Positions 1 to 5,019 of a DNA stretch of 5,019 bases are shown in pieces. The stretch is from Reyranella sp. GTDB taxonomy: Bacteria > Pseudomonadota > Alphaproteobacteria > Reyranellales > Reyranellaceae. Numbering within the stretch: position 1 is the first letter of the stretch; each line of letters opens with the position of its first letter. The translations under genes and the position numbers were made by a program. The stretch spans positions 1 through 5,019 of the forward strand of contig JADHLS010000513.1 in NCBI GenBank assembly GCA_016780605.1, given 5' to 3'. The notes under the pieces are model-generated. The model searched no databases. It was given only the letters and a program-made list of their open reading frames with translations, and was not told where the DNA came from.

Positions 1-1517
1 AGGGCGACCGGCTCGCAGTCGAGACGCGCGCGCCGTCGGCCAACCTCGCCGAGGCGGCCGCCTTCCAGGACGACAAGAAGCGCATCTTGGTGTTCTCCGA
101 GGCCGGCGGCACAGGCCGCAGCTATCATGCCGATGTTGGCGCTCTGAATCGGCGTCTGCGGGTCCACTATCTGCTGGAGGCCGGCTGGAAGGCCGATGCC
201 GCCATCCAGGGCCTCGGGCGGACCAACCGCACCGCCCAGGCGCAGCCGCCGCTGTTCCGGCCGATCGCCACCGACGTTGCCGCCGAGAAGCGGTTTCTCA
301 GCACGATCGCGCGCCGGCTCGACACGCTGGGCGCCATCACGCGCGGCCAGCGGCAGACCGGCGGGCAGGGCCTGTTCCGGCCCGAGGACAATCTTGAGAG
401 CCCTTATGCTCGAGCCGCTCTGCGCCAGCTCTACACGCTGCTCTATGCCGGCAGGGTCGAAGGCTGCTCGCTGCAGCGCTTCGAGGCGGCGACCGGGTTG
501 TCGCTCACCGACCGCGACGGCTCGTTGCGCGAGGAGCTGCCCTCGATCGCGCAGTTCCTCAACCGGCTGCTGGCGCTCACGATCGGCCTGCAGAACACCC
601 TCTTCGAGGTTTTCGAGGCGCTGCTGCGCGCCAAGATCGAGGGCGCCGTCGCGTCCGGCACCTATGACCGCGGCGTCGAGACGATCGTCGCGGAGTCGCT
701 CAGCGTCATTGATCGCCGCACGATTTATACCCATGCCGGCACCGGCGCCGAGACTGAGGTGCTCACCATCCTGCGCCGCGATCGCAACCAGCCGCTCGCG
801 CTCGTCGAGGCCCTCGACCTGGCCCGCGAGCGCGGTGGCCGCCTGTTGGTCAATGCCAAGTCCCACCGTGCTGCCGTCCAGGTGTCCGCGCCGAGCGTGA
901 TGCTCGACGACGGTGCCATCGAGCGGCGGGTGCGCCTCGTGCGACCGATGGAGCGCCCGGCTCTCCCTGCCGACTCGCTTGCAACGTCAGCCTGGGAGGA
1001 GGCTGACAAGGCCGCCTTCGCCGAAGCGTGGCACGCCGAGGTCGCCGAGCTGCCAGCGTTCGCCGAGAGCCACCTGTACGTGGTGACCGGCTTGCTCCTG
1101 CCGATCTGGCGGCGCCTGCACGACGAGGGCTGCCGCGTCTGGCGTCTTGAGACCGATGACGGCCAGCGCGTCATCGGCCGGCAGGTCTCCGCGGCCTGGG
1201 TGGCTGGCGCCGTCGGCGAGACGCCGCAGCTTTCGGCCGAAGGCGCGTGGACTGCCGTCTTCGAGCGCAGCGCTGTGCTGACGCTCGACGATGGTCTGGA
1301 GCTACGCCGCGCGACCGTCATGAATGGCCGCCGTGTTGAGCTTTCAGGCTTCAGCGACGGCATGCTCGATCGGCTGAAGGCGATGGGACTGATGTCGGAG
1401 ATCATCGCATGGAAGCTCCGACTGTTCGTGCCGACTGGCGCAAACGGGCCTTTGATCCTTAAAGCCTTGCTCGAGCGGCATCCGCTGCGGGGCATCACCG
1501 AGCGTGTGGCAGCGTGA
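1..1517 (+). CDS. Strawberry-notch family helicase, C-terminal part (5' end outside window)
   Basis: The reading frame is open from base 3 with no start in view, so about 504 C-terminal residues are seen; family members are usually well over 1,000 residues. Near the left edge are hallmarks of the second RecA-like domain of an SF2 helicase: the block FSEAGGTGRSYHAD (about 93-134) and a motif VI-like QGLGRTNRT (207-233) whose arginines would contact ATP. The stretch PLFRPIATDVAAEKRFLSTI and the following ARRLDTLGAITRGQRQTGG are typical of bacterial strawberry-notch proteins of alphaproteobacterial plasmids and integrative elements. The remaining 300 or so residues are the family's C-terminal region and carry no catalytic motif I can name. 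An ATP-dependent role in DNA handling is known only by analogy with the family. The ATG at 87 is internal, because conserved sequence continues upstream of it. The stop codon overlaps the ribosome binding site of the next gene. Confidence 0.9.
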   Translation, partial: GDRLAVETRAPSANLAEAAAFQDDKKRILVFSEAGGTGRSYHADVGALNRRLRVHYLLEAGWKADAAIQGLGRTNRTAQAQPPLFRPIATDVAAEKRFLSTIARRLDTLGAITRGQRQTGGQGLFRPEDNLESPYARAALRQLYTLLYAGRVEGCSLQRFEAATGLSLTDRDGSLREELPSIAQFLNRLLALTIGLQNTLFEVFEALLRAKIEGAVASGTYDRGVETIVAESLSVIDRRTIYTHAGTGAETEVLTILRRDRNQPLALVEALDLARERGGRLLVNAKSHRAAVQVSAPSVMLDDGAIERRVRLVRPMERPALPADSLATSAWEEADKAAFAEAWHAEVAELPAFAESHLYVVTGLLLPIWRRLHDEGCRVWRLETDDGQRVIGRQVSAAWVAGAVGETPQLSAEGAWTAVFERSAVLTLDDGLELRRATVMNGRRVELSGFSDGMLDRLKAMGLMSEIIAWKLRLFVPTGANGPLILKALLERHPLRGITERVAA

Positions 1518-1522
1518 GGAGG
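1516..1522 (+). promoter_or_regulatory. Ribosome binding site of the Toprim gene, overlapping the upstream stop codon
   Basis: GAGGAGG is followed by a 5-base spacer and ATG at 1528. It shares bases with the helicase stop codon (TGA, 1515-1517). It decides for the ATG at 1528 over the in-frame GTG at 1504, which lies inside the helicase gene and adds eight residues. The layout suggests translational coupling of the two genes. Confidence 0.8.
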
Positions 1523-1527
1523 CGGTC

Positions 1528-2577
1528 ATGGCCCAATCCGCCGCCGATCTGGCGCGCCGCCTCGCGCGCGATGCCGAGGCCGTTTGCCGGCACTATCTCT
1601 CCAACGGCCGCCGCCAGGGCCGCTACTGGCTGGTCGGCGACGCGCGCAATACACCAGGCCGGTCGATGTTCGTCCGGCTCAGCGGACCGGGCTCCGGTCC
1701 CGGCGCCGCCGGGCATTGGACCGATGCGGCAACCGCCGAGTTCGGCGATCTCCTTGACGTGATCCGCGAGAGCTGTGGTCTCGTCGATTTCCGCGCTGTC
1801 GCCGAGGAGGCACGACGGTTCCTCGGCCTGCCCAAGTCCGAACACCGACTCGTGTCGCAGGCCACGAAGCCAGCACCCCGTGGCTCGCCTGAATCTGCCC
1901 GACGGCTGTTCGCGATGTCACGGCCGATCGCGGGCACGCTCGCGGAGGCATACCTCAGCCAGCGAGGCATCGCCACCGTGCATGATGCCGGAGCACTGCG
2001 CTTCCATCCGCGCTGCTACTATCGCCCCGACGAGCACGCCCCGACCGAGACCTGGCCGGCAATGATCGCGTGCGTCACGGATCTCGACGGCCACGTCACG
2101 GGGGGGCATCGCACCTGGCTCGACCCGTCCGACCGCGACAAGGCCCCGATCGGCACACCGCGCCGGGCAATGGGCGAGCTCTTGGGCAATGCCGTGCGCT
2201 TCGGCGTGGCTGACGATGTGCTAGCAGCCGGCGAGGGTATCGAGACCATGCTGTCGCTGCGATGCGCCCTGCCGACCATGCCGATGGCGGCAGCCCTGTC
2301 CGCCAATCACCTCGCCGCCCTGTTGCTTCCATCGACGCTGCGCCGGCTCTACATCGCGCGCGACGCCGACCCGGCAGGTGACCGCGCGGCGGCGACGCTC
2401 AGCACCCGCGTCAAGGAGGTCGGGATCGAAGCGATCACGCTCTCGCCCAGGCTCGGCGACTTCAACGACGACCTGTGCGCATACGGCGTTGACGACCTGC
2501 GGGCAGCCTTGCGGCATCAGCTCGCGCTTCAGGACACGCTGCGCTTTTGTGATCCGAAGCTGGCCGGGATGGGATGA
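1528..2577 (+). CDS. DUF7146/Toprim domain protein (primase-like, mobile-element type)
   Basis: The protein has 349 residues and reads as a primase-like Toprim protein of mobile elements. The N-terminal third (about 1-115) contains the conserved block CRHYLSNGRRQGRYWLVGD (residues 20-38) and a GHWTD segment. A DUF7146-like region begins near residue 139 (AEAYLSQRGI) and runs to about 215. The Toprim fold follows: its acidic motif is AAGEGIETML with E236 and E239, and the second motif is IARDADPAGDRAAATL with D279 and D281, the expected metal-binding DxD pair. A GDFNDDL segment lies at 310-316. These residues appear intact, so metal-dependent chemistry on nucleic acid is plausible. I see no CHC2 zinc finger of the DnaG kind, so calling it a true primase is inference. 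It follows the helicase gene by 10 bases and is probably co-transcribed with it. Confidence 0.88.
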   Translation: MAQSAADLARRLARDAEAVCRHYLSNGRRQGRYWLVGDARNTPGRSMFVRLSGPGSGPGAAGHWTDAATAEFGDLLDVIRESCGLVDFRAVAEEARRFLGLPKSEHRLVSQATKPAPRGSPESARRLFAMSRPIAGTLAEAYLSQRGIATVHDAGALRFHPRCYYRPDEHAPTETWPAMIACVTDLDGHVTGGHRTWLDPSDRDKAPIGTPRRAMGELLGNAVRFGVADDVLAAGEGIETMLSLRCALPTMPMAAALSANHLAALLLPSTLRRLYIARDADPAGDRAAATLSTRVKEVGIEAITLSPRLGDFNDDLCAYGVDDLRAALRHQLALQDTLRFCDPKLAGMG

Positions 2578-2699
2578 CCGGCGGTCGAGGCCGCAATCGT
2601 CGCGGTCGGCAACGACGAGGTCCTGGGCCGCCAGGAGAGGCCGCGCCGGGCCTTCTGGGGCGATCGGACGGCAGGCGGTCCGGCTCCTGCAACGGCGAC

Positions 2700-2787
2700 G
2701 CGCGGCTATTTTCCGCCGGCGCTGACGCGCCTTTGCATCGCGAAGCAAAATAGCCGCGCTCTGCCGTCCTCCGCTGGCGCTCCGGCC
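2700..2787 (+). repeat. Structured repeat element, copy A (three-way-junction fold)
   Basis: Perfect 13-bp inverted arms GCGCGGCTATTTT (2700-2712) and AAAATAGCCGCGC (2747-2759) enclose two more hairpins. Hairpin 1 is GGCGC-TGAC-GCGCC (2718-2731). Hairpin 2 is TTTGCATCGCGAAGCAAA (2732-2749), palindromic except for one A-A mismatch either side of the TCGCGA core. Hairpin 2 uses three A bases of the right arm, so its outer pairs and the closing stem compete, as in an attenuator. A GC-rich motif follows at 2767-2787: TCCTCCGCTG, then G, then CGCTCCGGCC. The same architecture and tail recur at 4891-4981. It sits between the Toprim and DUF2493 genes and could act as an RNA element in the transcript, a DNA cruciform or protein site, or a REP-like repeat. 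Confidence 0.75.
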
Positions 2788-2874
2788 GCTCCGCTACGCT
2801 CCGCGGTGCAGGCCCGGTCCGCCTGCCGTCACTCGGCGCCCACGAAGGCCGCGATGGGCGCGGCCGATCCGGCA

Positions 2875-2879
2875 AAGGA
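2875..2879 (+). promoter_or_regulatory. Ribosome binding site of the DUF2493 gene
   Basis: AAGGA is followed by a 7-base spacer and ATG at 2887. It favours this start over the in-frame GTG at 2806 and ATG at 2854, which lack a comparable site. Confidence 0.7.
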
Positions 2880-2886
2880 CCTCATC

Positions 2887-3819
2887 ATGACCACCGACCG
2901 CGACGATCTCGAACCCGCCGACACCACCTCCTCGACCGGGCACGTCCTCAGCGAATTGCAGCTCTACGCTTGGCGTCCCTTCGACGATGAGCCCGACCCG
3001 CGGCCGCTGCCCGAGGGCAACGCCATCGCCGGTGCCGTCACCGACATCTTCGACGCCCTGGTCGCGACGCTGAACGACACCCGCCTCGAGCCCGACCTCG
3101 AGGACCTGCTGTGGTCCGCCGTAAATCTCTTCCACCGTGCAGCCGATCGCATCGAGCGCAAGCTCGACGACAACGAGCGGGCGCAACAAAAGAGCCAGCG
3201 CGAGCAGAACGGCTCGGAGGTGCGCTCGGTCGAACTCGAACGCCTGACCGCCCAGGGCATCACGCTGATCGAGCGGCGCAATGCCATGGAGCTCTTCCGC
3301 GACCAGGCCGCCGAGCAGTTCGAGCGTCACACCGGCTCAGCCTGGCGGCCACGCACCGGCTCGATGGTCAGCCGCAGCACGCTCACCGCCGCCATGATCG
3401 ACAGCCGCGACTTCCTCGCCGCCCGCCGTCGCGCCGACACCGAGGTCCTGCTGCCCAAGGGACCCAAGATCGCGCTCAGCGGCGGCCTGGACTTCAACGA
3501 CCATCGCCTGATCTGGGCCAAGCTCGATCAGGTCCACGCCAAGCACCCCGACATGGTGCTGCTGCACGGCGGCTCGCCCAAGGGCGCCGAGCGCATCGCC
3601 GCCCGCTGGGCCGACCATCGCAAGGTGCCGCAGATCGCCTTCAAGCCCGACTGGCACCGGCACGCCAAGGCGGCACCGTTCAAGCGCAACGACGCCATGC
3701 TCGAGGTCCTGCCGATCGGCGTCATGGTGTTCGCCGGCAGCGGCATCCAGGCGAACCTCGCCGACAAGGCCAGGAAGCTCGGCATTCCTGTGTGGCAATT
3801 CGCCGAGGGCGACGCGTGA
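2887..3819 (+). CDS. DUF2493 domain protein (SLOG superfamily)
   Basis: The protein has 310 residues. Residues 1-85 include LSELQLYAWRPFDDEPDPRP, typical of the N-terminus of this alphaproteobacterial family. Residues 88-150 are highly charged and probably a long helix or coiled coil. The C-terminal third (194-310) is a DUF2493 domain with a Rossmann-like SLOG fold. It starts KIALSGGLDFND, then has the glycine-rich loop HGGSPKGAE (227-235), DWHRHAKAAPFKRND (255-269) and VFAGSGIQANLADKARKLGIPV. SLOG domains bind nucleotides or nucleotide-derived ligands; the glycine-rich loop and the KAAPFKRND segment would form the pocket. No effector domain or membrane segment is visible, so the ligand and outcome are unknown. 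The gene is co-directional with the Toprim gene but separated from it by structured element A. A SLOG relative of the DprA or lysine-decarboxylase-like type is less likely given the motif spelling. Confidence 0.88.
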   Translation: MTTDRDDLEPADTTSSTGHVLSELQLYAWRPFDDEPDPRPLPEGNAIAGAVTDIFDALVATLNDTRLEPDLEDLLWSAVNLFHRAADRIERKLDDNERAQQKSQREQNGSEVRSVELERLTAQGITLIERRNAMELFRDQAAEQFERHTGSAWRPRTGSMVSRSTLTAAMIDSRDFLAARRRADTEVLLPKGPKIALSGGLDFNDHRLIWAKLDQVHAKHPDMVLLHGGSPKGAERIAARWADHRKVPQIAFKPDWHRHAKAAPFKRNDAMLEVLPIGVMVFAGSGIQANLADKARKLGIPVWQFAEGDA

Positions 3820-3873
3820 GCGTCGCCTATCAGCAACCGGGTGGGACGAAGGGCCTTATCAACCACGTTCAAA

Positions 3874-3898
3874 TTGGTCGATCCAGCAAGCTGGCCAA
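3874..3898 (+). promoter_or_regulatory. Possible operator dyad upstream of the XRE gene
   Basis: In the 141-base gap before the XRE gene, CCAGC-AA-GCTGG (3883-3894) is a perfect short dyad, flanked by TTGG (3874-3877) and CCAA (3895-3898). TTGGTCGAT (3874) is echoed by TTGGCGATT (3900). XRE regulators commonly bind dyads in front of their own gene, so autoregulation is possible. The best promoter candidate nearby is weak: TTGCGC at 3907 and CATAAG at 3931, 18 bases apart, with 3/6 and 4/6 consensus matches. Confidence 0.3.
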
Positions 3899-3960
3899 CT
3901 TGGCGATTGCGCTGGTCGTGCCCTGGAAGCCATAAGTGTACGCCAGGTGAGGGGAGAAAG

Positions 3961-4422
3961 ATGGCGAGATCACACCCGGTCGACGTGCATGTTGGTCTGC
4001 GGATGCGCCAGCGCCGGGCACTGCTTGGGATGAGCCAGACTGCGCTCGGAAATTCTGTCGGGCTGACGTTCCAGCAAGTGCAGAAATACGAGCGCGGCTC
4101 CAATCGCATGGGCTCGAGTCGCCTGTACGAGTTCGCCAAGGTGCTCGACGTGCCGGTGTCGTATTTCTTCGACGAGATGCCATCGAACGCGCTGGCCGGC
4201 CGGCCGATGTCGGGCCGTGGCCGCAAAGGCGGCTTCGGCGAGGCGGCGACTCCGTTCGAGCAGGACAAGGATCCGCTGATCAAGCGCGAGACGCTCGAGC
4301 TCGTGCGCGCCTACTACAAGATTCGCGAAGGCAGGGTCCGCAAACGTATCTACGAGACGATCAAGGCTGTTGGGGCTGCCAGCCATGCCGAGGTGTTGGG
4401 CAGGCAGAAGCGCCGTCGATGA
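3961..4422 (+). CDS. XRE family helix-turn-helix transcriptional regulator
   Basis: The protein has 153 residues. Residues 13-70 form a lambda-repressor-like HTH: LRMRQRRALLGMSQTALGNS, then GLTFQQVQKYERGSNR, then SSRLYEFAKVLDVPVSYFF. The recognition helix is about T36-Y43, followed by the usual ERG. The C-terminal part includes LVRAYYKIREGRVRKRIYETIKAVG (residues 112-136), also typical of a large rhizobial family of such regulators; residues 74-105 are a glycine- and charge-rich linker. The ATG at 3961 is chosen because AGGGGA lies 5 bases upstream (3950-3955) and the family start MARSHPVDVHVGLRMRQRR fits; upstream in-frame codons from 3841 look non-coding. It is probably a DNA-binding repressor or activator of mobile-element genes, perhaps of itself. 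Its targets cannot be read from the window. Confidence 0.9.
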   Translation: MARSHPVDVHVGLRMRQRRALLGMSQTALGNSVGLTFQQVQKYERGSNRMGSSRLYEFAKVLDVPVSYFFDEMPSNALAGRPMSGRGRKGGFGEAATPFEQDKDPLIKRETLELVRAYYKIREGRVRKRIYETIKAVGAASHAEVLGRQKRRR

Positions 4423-4447
4423 AGCACGCGCTCATCCAGTTCGCCAA

Positions 4448-4464
4448 GGTGCGCTAGTTGCACC
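4448..4464. terminator. Small hairpin between convergent genes (weak terminator candidate)
   Basis: GGTGC (4448-4452), a 7-base loop and GCACC (4460-4464) form a 5-bp stem in the space between the XRE gene and the convergent DUF736 remnant, covering the latter's stop codon. No T-tract follows on either strand, so any terminator role is doubtful. Confidence 0.15.
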
Positions 4465-4791
4465 GCCGCGCCTTTGGAGCCAGGCCTACTCGCCGTTCGA
4501 GCGGGGGCGACCAGATCAGGGAATAGCCCTCGCCGGACTCGTCGTTGAAAAGATTGGCGAAGATGGGCTGGCGAAACTTGATCGTCGAGCGTGACCGAGA
4601 GATAGTCGCGGCCTTCGCTCGACCGCTTCGGGCAGGCCGCCCGATCTCGACCCGCCGGACATAGACGCGATGGCTGCGCGCCTTGTCGCTCGACGGGCTG
4701 GCTTTCGGGCAACCGGCCCTTATCTACGCTCCGCTATCCGTCTCATCGCCCTTTGCGCGCCGACCTCTTGTGAATGACCGAGATTGGTCAT
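4454..4791 (-). pseudogene. Frameshifted DUF736 family gene
   Basis: Pieces of one DUF736 protein appear in different minus-strand frames. The start is ATG at 4791 (MTNLG) with AGGA 6 bases upstream. After a scrambled part with in-frame stops comes DKARSHRVYV...RVEIG (from 4687). A one-base loss near 4641 shifts to KRSSEGRDYLSVTLDD (from 4628, read in the next frame). A two-base loss near 4580 shifts to KFRQPIFANLFNDESGEGY, then SLIWS and a TAG ending at 4454. Restoring three bases in total rejoins the central and C-terminal two thirds into a normal family sequence; the N-terminal part also seems about 15 bases short and contains a TAG. The tryptophan usual after GAA reads as cysteine (TGC). 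DUF736 proteins are about 100-110 residues, of unknown function, and common beside conjugation genes of rhizobial integrative elements. Sequencing error could explain single shifts, but three disruptions in 340 bases favour real decay. Confidence 0.75.
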
Positions 4792-5018
4792 GTCTTTTCC
4801 TCACCATGCTGTTCAGCACGCGACATGCGGGGCCTCGTTATGGCGAATCTGGCCGCAGACCGGCTGCGCCTCGATCGCCTGAGCCGCAACGCCCTCGCCT
4901 CGACTTTCTTCCCCTGGGCTTCGCCCATTCCTCGCGAGGCAAGAAAGTCTCCCCGAGGGCATCCTCCGCTGCGCTCCGGCCCGCAAGCGGGTGCGTCGGC
5001 GATCGTCTCCGGCCTGCA
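4788..5018 (-). CDS. Possible 3' end of an unrecognised minus-strand gene
   Basis: A stop-free minus-strand frame enters at the window edge and runs 76 residues to TGA (4790-4788), whose bases overlap the DUF736 start as ATGA, a pattern typical of coupled genes. It ends RAEQHGEEKT. The frame is arginine-rich and uses AGG, AGA and CGA often, unlike the other genes here, and it reads straight through structured element B. A stop-free run this short is easily reached by chance in GC-rich DNA. I recognise no domain. In related mobile elements the gene before DUF736 often encodes a lytic transglycosylase or other transfer protein, but nothing visible supports that here. Confidence 0.25.
   Translation of the reverse strand, partial: CRPETIADAPACGPERSGGCPRGDFLASRGMGEAQGKKVEARALRLRRSRRSRSAARFAITRPRMSRAEQHGEEKT
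4798..4801 (-). promoter_or_regulatory. Ribosome binding site of the DUF736 remnant
   Basis: On the minus strand GTGAGGAAAAGACATG contains AGGA six bases before the ATG at 4791. The site is intact although the gene behind it is broken, which supports this start and suggests recent decay. Confidence 0.6.
4891..4981 (+). repeat. Structured repeat element, copy B (three-way-junction fold)
   Basis: Arms GACTTTCTT (4902-4910) and AAGAAAGTC (4941-4949) pair perfectly over 9 bp. An outer pair, GCCCTCG (4891-4897) with CGAGGGC (4954-4960), extends the stem across a 4x4 internal loop. Inside are hairpin 1, TGGGC-TTC-GCCCA (4915-4927), and the perfect palindrome CCTCGCGAGG (4930-4939). The tail TCCTCCGCTGCGCTCCGGCC (4962-4981) matches the tail of copy A except for one missing G. 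The order of stem, CC-starting linker, hairpin 1, TCGCGA hairpin, right arm and tail is the same as in copy A, in the same orientation. It lies upstream of the DUF736 remnant and would also precede any plus-strand gene beyond the window. The rest of 4792-5019 shows no other recognisable feature. Confidence 0.75.
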
Positions 5019-5019
5019 G

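Larger units (their letters stand above)
2578..2886 (+). other. 309-base intergenic region holding structured element A
   Basis: No reading frame here resembles a protein I recognise. Bases 2578-2699 are GC-rich and show no clear motif. Bases 2700-2787 are structured element A. From 2779 three copies of GCTCCG follow (starting at 2779, 2788 and 2798), then featureless GC-rich sequence up to the ribosome binding site at 2875. I find no convincing sigma-70 promoter. The A hairpin has no T-tract after its right arm on either strand, so it is not a canonical intrinsic terminator. Confidence 0.7.

Noticed and set aside
725..1498. Long minus-strand frame opposite the helicase gene
   Set aside because: It is a mirror of high-GC3 coding on the plus strand: serine- and arginine-rich, with no family resemblance.
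2700..2759. Intrinsic terminator for the Toprim gene
   Set aside because: The stem is strong, but no T-tract follows the right arm on either strand, and the recurrence with compensatory changes at 4891-4981 points to a different, structured element.
2806..2886. N-terminal extension of the DUF2493 protein from GTG 2806 or ATG 2854
   Set aside because: The extension has no family resemblance and lacks a ribosome binding site, whereas ATG 2887 has AAGGA at proper spacing.
3111..3935. Long plus-strand frame overlapping the DUF2493 gene in another phase
   Set aside because: Its arginine, glutamine and proline-rich composition is a frame-shifted shadow; the DUF2493 frame carries the conserved motifs.
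3841..3960. N-terminal extension of the XRE protein from 3841
   Set aside because: The residues do not resemble the family, and ATG 3961 has a strong ribosome binding site and the expected family N-terminus.
4419..4457. A 12-residue reading frame (MKHALIQFAKVR) whose ATG overlaps the XRE stop codon as ATGA
   Set aside because: Too short to judge and no ribosome binding site of its own; the overlap can arise by chance. It may be the stub of a lost downstream gene, but nothing shows it.
4825..5019. Plus-strand frame open to the window end starting at ATG 4825
   Set aside because: No convincing ribosome binding site, no recognisable domain, and it reads through structured element B and its tail; more likely non-coding.
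1..5019. CRISPR array, tRNA, rRNA or insertion sequence
   Set aside because: No regularly spaced repeats, no tRNA-like cloverleaf with CCA-end features, no rRNA-like conserved stretches and no transposase motifs were seen.

Overview
The window is GC-rich and has dense, high-GC3 coding. Its gene families belong to alphaproteobacterial (Rhizobiales-like) accessory DNA. A strawberry-notch helicase, a DUF7146/Toprim protein, a DUF2493 SLOG-fold protein, a rhizobial-type XRE regulator and DUF736 remains together suggest an integrative and conjugative element or a plasmid rather than core chromosome. The assignment rests on recognising protein families; no integrase, att site or transfer gene is visible.

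Layout. Bases 1-1517 (+) hold the last 504 codons of a strawberry-notch family helicase that begins before the window. Ten bases later a Toprim protein (1528-2577, +) starts from a strong ribosome binding site that overlaps the helicase stop codon, so the two are probably one operon. A 309-base gap (2578-2886) contains a structured element (A, 2700-2787). It is followed by a DUF2493 protein (2887-3819, +), a 141-base gap with a small dyad, and an XRE repressor-like gene (3961-4422, +). On the minus strand, converging on the XRE gene, lies a DUF736 gene broken by frameshifts (4791 down to 4454). The right end (4792-5019) holds a second structured element (B, 4891-4981) and possibly the 3' end of another minus-strand reading frame that overlaps the DUF736 start codon.

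Main observation. Elements A and B look like two copies of one family. Each has a 9-bp closing stem enclosing two hairpins, the second centred on TCGCGA, and each is followed 11-12 bases later by a nearly identical 20-21-base GC-rich motif. The copies differ at three base pairs of the closing stem and two of hairpin 1, and all five differences are compensatory, so pairing is kept while sequence changes. This suggests a conserved folded RNA or DNA structure that the protein genes do not explain.

How the genes may work together. The helicase, Toprim and DUF2493 genes are, to my knowledge, a recurrent neighbourhood in alphaproteobacterial mobile elements. A role in DNA processing, establishment or protection of the element is plausible but inferred. 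The XRE protein may regulate this region.
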